A DNA stretch of 64,000 bases from Streptomyces griseosporeus (GTDB lineage: Bacteria > Actinomycetota > Actinomycetes > Streptomycetales > Streptomycetaceae), in the NCBI RefSeq assembly GCF_014656055.1, contig NZ_BNBR01000008.1, positions 117,065 to 181,064 on the forward strand. Reading direction: 5' to 3'. Shown here one piece after another: positions 23,557 through 30,942 of the stretch; within the stretch, counting starts at the first letter, position 1; each line of letters opens with the position of its first letter. Below the pieces are notes generated by a model. That model did no database searches and was not told where the DNA came from. It worked only from the letters and a program-made list of their open reading frames with translations. The translations under genes and the position numbers were made by a program.

Positions 23557-24638
23557 GAGTACAGGTTCTCCTTGCTGACCTCGTGCACGTGGTCGTGCCC
23601 GGGGACGTGCGGGTCGGTCACCGGCAGCGAGGAGTCGGCCGACAGGTCCCAGCTGGAGGCGGCCCGGTTCCGGGCGACCATCTCCGCGCCGAGGGCGGCG
23701 ACCATCGCGCCGTTGTCCGTGCACAGCTTGGGCCGCGGCACGCGCAGCCGGATGCCGGCCTTCTCGCAGCGCTCCTGGGCGAGCGCCCGCAGCCGCGAGT
23801 TGGCGGCCACGCCGCCGCCGATCATCAGGTGGTCGACGCCCTCGTCCTTGCAGGCGCGGACGGCCTTGCGGGTCAGCACGTCCACGACGGCCTCCTGGAA
23901 GGAGGCGGCCACATCGCGGACCGGCACCTCCTCGCCGGCGGCGCGCTTGGCCTCGATCCAGCGGGCGACCGCCGTCTTCAGACCGGAGAAGGAGAAGTCG
24001 TACGCCGGGTCGCGCGGCCCGGTCAGCCCCCGCGGGAAGGCGATCGCGTCCGGGTCGCCCTCGCGCGCGTACCGGTCGATGACCGGGCCGCCGGGGAAGC
24101 CCAGGTTCAGCACGCGGGCGATCTTGTCGAAGGCCTCGCCGGCCGCGTCGTCGATGGTCGCGCCCATCGGGCGGACGTCGGAGGTGATGTCGGAGGACAG
24201 CAGCAGCGAGGAGTGCCCGCCGGAGACCAGCAGCGCCATCGTCGGCTCGGGCAGCGGCCCGTGCTCCAGCTGGTCGACGCAGATGTGCGAGGCGAGGTGG
24301 TTGACGCCGTAGAGGGGTTTGCCGAGCGCGTAGGCGTACGCCTTGGCCGCCGACACACCGACCAGCAGCGCGCCCGCGAGGCCGGGTCCGGCGGTGACCG
24401 CGATGCCGTCGAGGTCCTTCGCGCCGACCCCGGCCTCCTTCAGCGCGCGGTCGATGGTCGGGACCATCGCCTCCAGGTGGGCGCGGGAGGCGACCTCGGG
24501 CACCACACCGCCGAAGCGGGCGTGCTCGTCGACGCTGGAGGCGACGGCGTCGGCCAGCAGGGTGGTGCCGCGGACGATGCCGACGCCGGTCTCGTCGCAG
24601 GAGGTCTCGATGCCGAGGACGAGGGGTTCGTCAGCCAT
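23553..24638 (-). CDS. tsaD: tRNA threonylcarbamoyladenosine transferase TsaD
   Basis: A 361-aa ASKHA-fold protein that, with TsaB and TsaE, transfers threonylcarbamoyl to A37 of ANN-decoding tRNAs. It begins LVLGIETSCDETGVG, the family's signature, and His114 and His118 in NHLASH are the metal ligands. The nucleotide-binding SGGHSSLLL and GGGVAANSRLR motifs are present. ATG 24638 lies within the last codons of rimI (8-base overlap). Full length and almost certainly essential. Confidence 0.97.
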   Translation of the reverse strand: MADEPLVLGIETSCDETGVGIVRGTTLLADAVASSVDEHARFGGVVPEVASRAHLEAMVPTIDRALKEAGVGAKDLDGIAVTAGPGLAGALLVGVSAAKAYAYALGKPLYGVNHLASHICVDQLEHGPLPEPTMALLVSGGHSSLLLSSDITSDVRPMGATIDDAAGEAFDKIARVLNLGFPGGPVIDRYAREGDPDAIAFPRGLTGPRDPAYDFSFSGLKTAVARWIEAKRAAGEEVPVRDVAASFQEAVVDVLTRKAVRACKDEGVDHLMIGGGVAANSRLRALAQERCEKAGIRLRVPRPKLCTDNGAMVAALGAEMVARNRAASSWDLSADSSLPVTDPHVPGHDHVHEVSKENLYS

Positions 24639-25128
24639 GGGTGTCGGTTCCTTGTACGGAGGTCGAAGGGTCGGTCAGGCGCATGACCAGGGCGTCCACG
24701 TTGCCGGGCTGGTAGTAGCCGCGCCGGAAGCCGATGGGTTCGAAGCCGAACCGCTCGTACAGCTTCTGCGCGCGGACGTTGTCGACGCGGCACTCCAGCA
24801 TCACCTCGGCGCACTCGAAGGCGGTCGCCGCCCTCAGCAGGTCGGTGAGCAGCCGGGAGCCGAGCCCGGTGCCCCACTGGTCGCGGGCGACGGCGATGGT
24901 CTGGACGTCGGCCTGGTCGCCGGAGGAGGCGAGGCCCGCGTACCCGACGATCCGCTCGCCGTTCTCGGCGACCACGTAGCGGCGGGTCGCGTCGGGTCCC
25001 CGGGAGTGGGCCAGCTCGGACCAGAACATCCCGCGCGACCAGGCGTCCTCGGGGAACAGCTCGCGTTCCAGCTCCAGCACGGGATCGATGTCCCACCAGC
25101 GCATCTCGCGCAGCACGGTGCCCGTCAC
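24631..25128 (-). CDS. rimI: Ribosomal protein S18-alanine N-acetyltransferase
   Basis: A 165-aa GNAT acetyltransferase, related to RimI, which acetylates the N-terminal Ala of ribosomal protein S18. The acetyl-CoA motif QWGTGLGSRLLTDLL (about 85-100) and the C-terminal NVRAQKLYERFGFEPIGFRRGYY motif are clear. GTG 25128 overlaps the tsaB stop (GTGA). The tsaB-rimI-tsaD order is common in bacteria. Confidence 0.92.
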   Translation of the reverse strand: MTGTVLREMRWWDIDPVLELERELFPEDAWSRGMFWSELAHSRGPDATRRYVVAENGERIVGYAGLASSGDQADVQTIAVARDQWGTGLGSRLLTDLLRAATAFECAEVMLECRVDNVRAQKLYERFGFEPIGFRRGYYQPGNVDALVMRLTDPSTSVQGTDTHG

Positions 25129-25781
25129 TTGGGGGTGACCACCTTGTAGTTCTTGGGGACCTGGGCGTCGGGCCGGCGCAGGTACAGCGGCCGGGGCGCG
25201 GGCAGCTCCTCGCCGGCCGCTAGCCGCTCGGCGGCCAGCCGGGCGAGGGCGGCGGCGGAGACGTGCTCGGGCTCGTGCGCCTGCGGGAAGGTCTCCGGGT
25301 ACAGCAGCGCGCCCGCGCCGACCGCCGGCATGCCCTTGACCTGGTCGGCGATGTCGGCGGGCCGGTCGACGGCGGGGCCGGTCAGCCGGGTGCGGGAGTC
25401 GGCGTACGTCGCCCAGTAGACCTCCTTGCGGCGGGCGTCGGTCGCCACGACGAAGGGGCCCCGGTCGATGTCGGCGGCGTAGGCGAGGCCGTCCAGGGTG
25501 CACACGCCGTACACGGGGACGCCGAGGGCGAGCCCGAAGGTGTCGGCGGTCATCAGGCCGACCCGCAGGCCGGTGTAGGGGCCGGGCCCGGTGCCGGCGA
25601 CGATCGCGGTGACGGCGTCCAGCTTCAGTCCGGCCTCGGCGAGCACGCGGTCCACGGCCGGCAGCAGCAGCTCGCCGTGCCGGCGTGCGTCCACCTGTCC
25701 GGAGGAGGCGATGACGTCCGTCCCGTCGTGCAGGGCGACGGTGACGGCAGGGGTGGCGGTATCCAGAGCGAGCAAGAGCAC
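25125..25781 (-). CDS. tsaB: t6A biosynthesis protein TsaB
   Basis: A 218-aa protein of the same fold as TsaD but without metal ligands; it forms the scaffold for the TsaD-TsaE complex. It starts LLLALDTATPAVTVAL and contains GTGPGPYTGLRVGL, both typical. GTG 25781 is the first codon in frame that gives the family N-terminus. First gene of the operon tsaB-rimI-tsaD and the 85-aa gene. Confidence 0.95.
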   Translation of the reverse strand: MLLLALDTATPAVTVALHDGTDVIASSGQVDARRHGELLLPAVDRVLAEAGLKLDAVTAIVAGTGPGPYTGLRVGLMTADTFGLALGVPVYGVCTLDGLAYAADIDRGPFVVATDARRKEVYWATYADSRTRLTGPAVDRPADIADQVKGMPAVGAGALLYPETFPQAHEPEHVSAAALARLAAERLAAGEELPAPRPLYLRRPDAQVPKNYKVVTPK

Positions 25782-25938
25782 GCAAACAGCCTACGGCGCC
25801 GCGGGGTCCGTGTCGGACGGGCCGGAGGAGCGCCCCGCTGCTGCTACGGTCGGCGCGGGACCTGTCCCGGGCGGCCCCGCGCGCCCCGGCGACCGGCCCC
25901 GGCACGACGTACGACGCGAGCGCCAGAGGTGGGCAACG

Positions 25939-26490
25939 GTGGCAAGCAGCAGCTCCGGAATCGTGGCCGGGCTCACCGCGGCGGCCCTCGCCACGGTCGG
26001 TTTCCTCGCCTGGCAGGCCTCGGCGACCGTCCCCGCCGGGCTGACCGGCAAGCCGGTGCCGAGCGCTTCCCCCGTCGCCACCAAGGCGCCCCGGGACAAG
26101 CGCAACCCGGCGGCGCTGCCGGCGGGCTCGGGCACCGGCGAGCGGGTCGTGTACTCGGTGGACGACGACCGGGTCTGGCTGGTCGGCGCCGGCAACGCGG
26201 TGCGGCGCACCTTCGAGGTGACGCCCGGCACGGTGGACCCGGCGCCCGGCGTCTACCACGTGACCTCCCGCTCCAACGCGGTCACCGGCACCGACGGCAC
26301 CCCCATCGAGCACGTCGTGCGGTTCACCAGCGTCGACGGGGTGGCCATCGGGTTCAGCGCGGCCGTCGGGTCGGCGGCCCCGGCGCCGGAGGAGGCGCCG
26401 CGCACGGGCGGGATCAGGGAGACGCGCGAGGACGGCGACGCGATGTGGCGGTTCGCGACGATCGGCCGGAAGGTCGTGGTGATCCGCTGA
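25939..26490 (+). CDS. Degenerate L,D-transpeptidase-like membrane protein
   Basis: A 183-aa protein with one N-terminal membrane segment (about 8-26), a Pro/Ala linker and a domain resembling the YkuD L,D-transpeptidase fold: VVYSVDDDRVWLVG, then TPGTVDPAPGVYHVTSR, then FTSVDGVAIGF. Where active enzymes have SHGCIR followed by an Asp-Ala helix and GxxVxV, this one has TGGIRETREDGDAMW and GRKVVVI, so the catalytic Cys is Gly158 and the His is Thr. It should lack transpeptidase activity. GTG 25939 follows GAGGTGG. It is the only plus-strand gene between tsaB and tsaE. The fold assignment is my own reading. Confidence 0.72.
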   Translation: MASSSSGIVAGLTAAALATVGFLAWQASATVPAGLTGKPVPSASPVATKAPRDKRNPAALPAGSGTGERVVYSVDDDRVWLVGAGNAVRRTFEVTPGTVDPAPGVYHVTSRSNAVTGTDGTPIEHVVRFTSVDGVAIGFSAAVGSAAPAPEEAPRTGGIRETREDGDAMWRFATIGRKVVVIR

Positions 26491-26520
26491 GACGGCGGAC
26501 CGGCGGGGCGGCGGGACGGC

Positions 26521-26715
26521 TCAGGCGGCCTGAGGGCGTTCCTCCCGTACCTCGCGGGTGCCGGTGCCGGTGCTGGTGCCGGTGCCCGGGTCGGGTGTCC
26601 GTGGCGGCAGGGAGACGGCGTCCGCCGCCGCGCACGAGGCCAGCAGGTCCCGCATGGACAGCCCGGAGATCGCGTACGGGCGGTGCGGCGGGGGCTGGCT
26701 GTCGGTGGCCGGCAT
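26521..26715 (-). CDS. Small hypothetical protein, 64 aa, Gly/Thr-rich tail
   Basis: Begins MPATDSQPPPHRPYAI, has the stretch SMRDLLASCAAADAVSLPPR and ends in an imperfect GT repeat encoded by GGTGCC-type hexamers. AGGAGG stands 6 bases before the ATG at 26715, which is strong support for translation. No family is recognised. A TTAGGT-AC-ACCTAA palindrome lies 33 bases upstream of the start. Confidence 0.65.
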   Translation of the reverse strand: MPATDSQPPPHRPYAISGLSMRDLLASCAAADAVSLPPRTPDPGTGTSTGTGTREVREERPQAA

Positions 26716-26747
26716 GGACGCCTCCTGGGGGCCGGGGGCGGACGTAC

Positions 26748-26761
26748 TTAGGTACACCTAA
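26748..26761 (-). promoter_or_regulatory. Palindrome upstream of the 64-aa gene
   Basis: TTAGGT-AC-ACCTAA, a perfect dyad in an AT-richer patch. The arms equal those of DmdR/IdeR iron boxes (TTAGGT...ACCTAA) but the centre is 2 bases instead of 7, so a different protein may bind. Confidence 0.45.
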
Positions 26762-26850
26762 CTACGAGTGCCCTACCATGTGACCACGCAGGGGACGCCC
26801 GGCGCAATATCTTCCCGACAGCCTGTCGGAACGCGGGTAGCCCGGACGGG

Positions 26851-27363
26851 TCAGGCCGCCAGCGCGCCCAGGTCGGCGGTGGCCCACCGCTCGCCCAGCC
26901 CGGTCAGCGTCACCTGGCGCACCTCGTCCGTGGTGTCGCCGACGGCCCGGTGGATGACGACCTGGAGCCGGTCCTCGGTCAGCTCCTCGACCTTGCCCTC
27001 GCCCCACTCCACGACGACGACCGACTCCGGCAGCGACACGTCCAGGTCCAGGTCCTCCATCTCGTCCAGGCCGCCGCCGAGCCGGTAGGCGTCGACGTGG
27101 ACGAGGGGCGGCCCGTCGTTCAGGGAGGGGTGGACGCGGGCGATCACGAAGGTCGGGGAGGTGACGGCGCCGCGCACGCCGAGGCCCTCGCCGAGGCCGC
27201 GGGTGAGCGTGGTCTTGCCGGCGCCGAGTTCCCCGCTGAGCATCACCAGGTCGCCGGCGCGCAGCAGCCCGGCGAGCCGGCGGCCCAGCTCCCGCATCTG
27301 CTCGGGCGAGGTGACGGTCAGCCGGGTCTCAGCCCGACGGGGCGGTGCTGCTGGTGCTTCCAT
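26851..27363 (-). CDS. tsaE: tRNA t6A biosynthesis ATPase TsaE
   Basis: A 170-aa P-loop ATPase that drives the TsaB-TsaD t6A complex. Walker A is GELGAGKTT (44-52), followed by TSPTFVI and the Walker-B-like HVDAYRL. ATG 27363 was chosen; it overlaps the end of the alpha/beta hydrolase gene by 35 bases, which with the GTG at 27396 as alternative leaves the exact start uncertain. Split from the rest of the t6A genes by the dead-transpeptidase gene and the 64-aa gene. Confidence 0.94.
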   Translation of the reverse strand: MEAPAAPPRRAETRLTVTSPEQMRELGRRLAGLLRAGDLVMLSGELGAGKTTLTRGLGEGLGVRGAVTSPTFVIARVHPSLNDGPPLVHVDAYRLGGGLDEMEDLDLDVSLPESVVVVEWGEGKVEELTEDRLQVVIHRAVGDTTDEVRQVTLTGLGERWATADLGALAA

Positions 27364-28570
27364 AGCCACCCACGGTAGCCCCTGCGGGCACGGCACCCGC
27401 GCGGGTGAGCAGGTCGGCGAGGCGGTCGGTGACCACTTCCGGGTGTTCCAGCATCACCAGGTGCCCGGCGTCCGGGACGAGGACCAGCTCGGCGTCGGGC
27501 AGCAGGTCGGCGATGGCCTCGCTGTGCTCGCTCGGCGTGACCAGGTCGTCGACGCCGGCCAGCACCAGCACCGGCATGTCCCGGAAGCAGGCCAGCGCCT
27601 CGGTCTTGTCGTGGTCGGTGAAGGCCGGGTAGAACTCGGCGACTACGTCGATGGGCGTGCCCTCGATCATCCGCTCGGCGAACCGGGCGACGGCCGGGTC
27701 GATGTCCCGGGACGCGAACGAGTACCGCTTGATGATCCCGGTGAACAGGTCGGCGGTGGCCCGGCGGCCCTTCTCCACCAGCTCGGCCTGTCGGCCCAGC
27801 GCGCTGAGCACGCCGGGCAGGATGCGGCGGACGGCGTTGACCCCGGCGACGGGCAGCCCGAAGTTCACCTCGCCGAGCCGCCCGGAGGACGTCCCGACGA
27901 AGGCGGTGGCGACCACCCGGTCGCGGATCAGCTCGGGGTACCGGGCGGCCAGCGCCATCACCGTCATGCCGCCCATGGAGTGCCCGACCAGCACGATCGG
28001 CCCCTCGGGCACGGCCGCGTCGATGACGGCCTTCAGGTCCTGGCCGAGCTGGTCGATGGTGACGGGCACCCGGTCCCGGGTCTGCGCCGCGCCGCGCCCG
28101 GAGCGGCCGTGGCTGCGCTGGTCCCAGTGCACGGTCCGTACGACGCCGCGCAGGGCCGCGCGCTGGAAGTGCCAGGAGTCCTGGCTGAGGCAGTAGCCGT
28201 GGCTGAACACGACGGTGACGGGCAGCGGCGCCTTACGGCCGAACAGCCGGCGTCTGCGGGGCGCGGAGCCGCCCTCCGGCTCGACGTCGTCGACCTCGTA
28301 GTACAGCTCGGTGCCGTCGTCGGCGACGGCCCGGCCGGGTGTGCCGCGCAGCGCGCCGTAGGGCCCGGCGGAGTCCAGGGCGAGGCGGGCCTTGCGGCGC
28401 ATGCCGCGGCCGACGGTCATCCGCTCGATGGCGACACCGGCCGCGGCGCCCGCCGCTATCACGCCTATGGCGGCACCGGCGAGACCGGTCGCCCTGCGCC
28501 AGCCGCCGGGCGCCGCCGCGGCGGAGGCCACGGCCGCGGCCACGACGGCCTCCGCACTGCTCTCGCTCAC
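27329..28570 (-). CDS. Alpha/beta hydrolase
   Basis: A 413-aa protein. The first 20 residues are Ala-rich and residues 28-48 form a membrane segment or anchor. The hydrolase core shows FSHGYCLSQDSW (oxyanion region), GHSMGG with nucleophile Ser198, VLVLAGVDDLVTP (acid Asp) and DAGHLVMLEHP (catalytic His). Substrate unknown. GTG 28570 has AGAAGGAG upstream. It lies between alr and tsaE in the same orientation, an arrangement usual in actinomycetes. Confidence 0.88.
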   Translation of the reverse strand: MSESSAEAVVAAAVASAAAAPGGWRRATGLAGAAIGVIAAGAAAGVAIERMTVGRGMRRKARLALDSAGPYGALRGTPGRAVADDGTELYYEVDDVEPEGGSAPRRRRLFGRKAPLPVTVVFSHGYCLSQDSWHFQRAALRGVVRTVHWDQRSHGRSGRGAAQTRDRVPVTIDQLGQDLKAVIDAAVPEGPIVLVGHSMGGMTVMALAARYPELIRDRVVATAFVGTSSGRLGEVNFGLPVAGVNAVRRILPGVLSALGRQAELVEKGRRATADLFTGIIKRYSFASRDIDPAVARFAERMIEGTPIDVVAEFYPAFTDHDKTEALACFRDMPVLVLAGVDDLVTPSEHSEAIADLLPDAELVLVPDAGHLVMLEHPEVVTDRLADLLTRAGAVPAGATVGGYGSTSSTAPSG

Positions 28571-28662
28571 GTACCGCTCCTTCTCGCCGTACTGCGGGGC
28601 CTGCTGCCACCGGAAGCGGTTACCCGCTTCGTTCTTCCTTCACCCAAGGGGCGGGAGTGTGG

Positions 28663-29832
28663 TCACTCACCCTCGTCGAGATAGACGCGGGGGACGCGCG
28701 ATCCGATGCGCGTGACGATCTCGTACGCGATGGTGCCCGCGGCCTGCGCCCAGTCCTCGGCGGTGGGCTCGCCGCGGTCGCCGGGCCCGAACAGGACGGC
28801 CTCGGCGCCCGGTTCGGGCTCGTCGCCGCCGAGGTCGACGACGAACTGGTCCATCGCGATCCGCCCCGCGACGGTACGCCACTTGCCGTCGACGAGGACG
28901 GGCGCGGTGCCGGAGGCGTGCCGGGGGACGCCGTCGCCGTATCCGAGGGGGACGAGGCCGAGGGTGGTCTCGCCGGGGGTGACGTAGTGGTGGCCGTAGG
29001 AGACGCCGTGGCCGCCGGGGACGTGCTTGACCAGGGCGAGGGAGGCGGACAGCGTCATCACCGGGCGCAGTCCGAAGTCCGCGGGGGTGCCCAGCTCGGG
29101 GCTGGGCGAGACGCCGTACATGGCGATGCCCGGGCGGACCAGGTCGAAGTGGCTCTCGGGGAGGGTCAGCGCGGCCGGGGAGTTGGCGATGTGCCGCACC
29201 TCGGGGCGCACGCCCTGCTGTTCGGCGTACGCGACCATCTCGCGGAAGAGGGCGAGCTGGGCGGCGATGGACGGATGGCCGGGCTCGTCGGCACACGCGA
29301 AGTGCGACCACAGCCCGGTGACGGTGAGCAGTCCCTCGGCCTGCGCGCGCAGCGCCTCGGCGACGAGTTCGGGCCAGTCGTCGGGCTGGCTGCCGTTGCG
29401 GCCGAGGCCGGTGTCGGCCTTGAGCTGTACGCGCGCGGGCCGCGCGGCGGTGCGGGCGGCGTCGGTCAGCTCGCGCAGCGCCCACATGCCGCTGACCGAG
29501 ATGTCGATGTCGGCGTCGATCGCCTCCCGCCATGGCCCGCCCGGCGTCCACAGCCAGCACATGACGCGTACGTCGGCGGGGACGCCGGCGTCGGCCCGTA
29601 CGGCGAGGGCCTCCTCGGGCGTGGCCGTGCCCACCCAGCCGGCACCGGCCTCGATCGCCGCGCGGGCGCACGGGAGCGCGCCGTGGCCGTACGCGTCGGC
29701 CTTCACCACGGCCATGAAGGCCGCGCCGGGCGTCCGTGCGCGCAGGGTGCGCACGTTGGCCCGCAGGGCGGCCAGATCGATCTCGGCGCGGGCCCGCAGG
29801 GGGGCGGTCGGCCGGCTTGCTGTCTCACTCAT
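28663..29832 (-). CDS. alr: Alanine racemase
   Basis: A 389-aa PLP enzyme that makes D-alanine for peptidoglycan. The Schiff-base lysine is Lys44 in AVVKADAYGHG, and the second catalytic residue is the Tyr of MYGVSPS. The C-terminal beta domain carries GRIAMDQFVVDLG. ATG 29832 has GGGGGCG upstream. It is followed by an alpha/beta hydrolase and tsaE on the same strand. Confidence 0.96.
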   Translation of the reverse strand: MSETASRPTAPLRARAEIDLAALRANVRTLRARTPGAAFMAVVKADAYGHGALPCARAAIEAGAGWVGTATPEEALAVRADAGVPADVRVMCWLWTPGGPWREAIDADIDISVSGMWALRELTDAARTAARPARVQLKADTGLGRNGSQPDDWPELVAEALRAQAEGLLTVTGLWSHFACADEPGHPSIAAQLALFREMVAYAEQQGVRPEVRHIANSPAALTLPESHFDLVRPGIAMYGVSPSPELGTPADFGLRPVMTLSASLALVKHVPGGHGVSYGHHYVTPGETTLGLVPLGYGDGVPRHASGTAPVLVDGKWRTVAGRIAMDQFVVDLGGDEPEPGAEAVLFGPGDRGEPTAEDWAQAAGTIAYEIVTRIGSRVPRVYLDEGE

Positions 29833-29883
29833 CGCGCCCCCAGTCTCTCAGAGCCCGTCGGCGGCCCCGGCGTGACGGCCGCC

Positions 29884-30762
29884 TCAAGCGCCGGGCCGCT
29901 TCCCCCAGACGTACACCCGGTCGCCCTTCCTCAGGACGTCCCACAGCTTGCGGGCGTCGGCGAGGCGGAGGTTGACGCAGCCCATGGAGCCGACGGTGGT
30001 GAAGATGGTGCCGTAGACGGCGTGGAAGGCCTGTCCGCCGCTGAAGAACTGGCTGTACGGCATGGGCTGGTCGTACAGCGTCGAGACGTGGTTCTTGTGC
30101 CGCCAGTAGATCGTGTGCCACCCCTTGCGCGTCGGGTACTGCGCCCGCCCGCTGCGCATGTTCACGGGCCCGAAGAGGACCTTGGTCCCCTTCTGCACCC
30201 AGGTCAGCTGCCGGTCGAGGTCGACGCAGGCGACGCGGTAGGTCCGCACCGGGCACTTCTTCGCGGCGTTGGGGTTCTTCCTGGCCGACAGGTACTGCAT
30301 CCGCGCCCAGGTGACGGGCCCGGCGAACCCGATGGCGGGCTTGATCTTCTCCTTGACCTGGAAGGCGCGGATCGCCCTGCAGTCGGCGGCGGACTGCTTC
30401 CCGTCCACCTTCAGCCGCAGCCACCGCTCGACCTGCCGCTGATAGGGCCCGGCCTGCTTGCTGCACGAGACGCGGGCGACGGCCTCCCCCAACGGCACGT
30501 ACTCGACGAGGTCGTACGTCCCCCGCGCGGCCTCCCGCGGCTCGACGGCCTCCTCCCGGACGCTGGGCGCGTACACCTTCGGCGCGAGCACCTGATCGGG
30601 CGTGTCCCCCGGCCCCCGCTGATACGGCCCGACCCCCGGCACCAGGAGAGCCTCCGGCACGGGGGAGGGGGGTGCGGGGGCGGCTTGGGCGGTGGTGACG
30701 GGGAGGAGAAGGGCTAGGAGGAGAAGGGCGAGGGTTCGGGGGCGCACGGCTGCACTGATCAT
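29884..30762 (-). CDS. Secreted L,D-transpeptidase
   Basis: A 292-aa exported protein with a signal peptide (residues 1-26, cleavage after AQA), a peptidoglycan-binding-like region (about 105-160, IRAFQVKEKIKPAIGFAGPVTW) and a C-terminal YkuD domain with His247 and the catalytic Cys262 in GSMGCVNLRLADARKL. It should form or remodel 3-3 peptidoglycan cross-links. ATG 30762 has no clear ribosome site and sits inside a CTGATC-ATGC-GATCAG palindrome. It is the intact counterpart of the degenerate protein at 25939. Confidence 0.9.
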   Translation of the reverse strand: MISAAVRPRTLALLLLALLLPVTTAQAAPAPPSPVPEALLVPGVGPYQRGPGDTPDQVLAPKVYAPSVREEAVEPREAARGTYDLVEYVPLGEAVARVSCSKQAGPYQRQVERWLRLKVDGKQSAADCRAIRAFQVKEKIKPAIGFAGPVTWARMQYLSARKNPNAAKKCPVRTYRVACVDLDRQLTWVQKGTKVLFGPVNMRSGRAQYPTRKGWHTIYWRHKNHVSTLYDQPMPYSQFFSGGQAFHAVYGTIFTTVGSMGCVNLRLADARKLWDVLRKGDRVYVWGKRPGA

Positions 30763-30770
30763 GCGATCAG
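30755..30770. promoter_or_regulatory. Palindrome across the L,D-transpeptidase start codon
   Basis: CTGATC-ATGC-GATCAG, a perfect 6-bp dyad containing the start codon. It could be an operator or simply block the start in a hairpin. Confidence 0.35.
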
Positions 30771-30850
30771 ACAAACGCCCCCAACCACGACAAGGAGGAC
30801 AACACGCCGGGGAGTCACCCGGCCGCATGTCCGCGTAGCTGCGGGCAGTC

Positions 30851-30936
30851 GTGCCGCTGGGGCGGCACGGGTGGGCGCAGCGGCACCCCGTAGCGCCGGG
30901 CTGCGCGACCACCCCCGCCCGGCACCAGCGCCGGGC
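30851..30936. repeat. Cluster of intergenic hairpins
   Basis: Three stems in 90 bases: GTGCCGC-TGGG-GCGGCAC (30851-30868), a GCGCAGC/GCTGCGC stem (about 30876-30907) and GCCCGGC/GCCGGGC (30917-30936). The last is 6 bases beyond the NAD(P)HX-repair gene stop and may terminate it. The words are of the kind dispersed between Streptomyces genes. Confidence 0.5.
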
Positions 30937-30942
30937 GCCAAC

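Noticed and set aside
26748..26761. True DmdR/IdeR iron box
   Set aside because: Arms match but the 2-base centre does not fit the 19-bp consensus; kept only as a palindrome.
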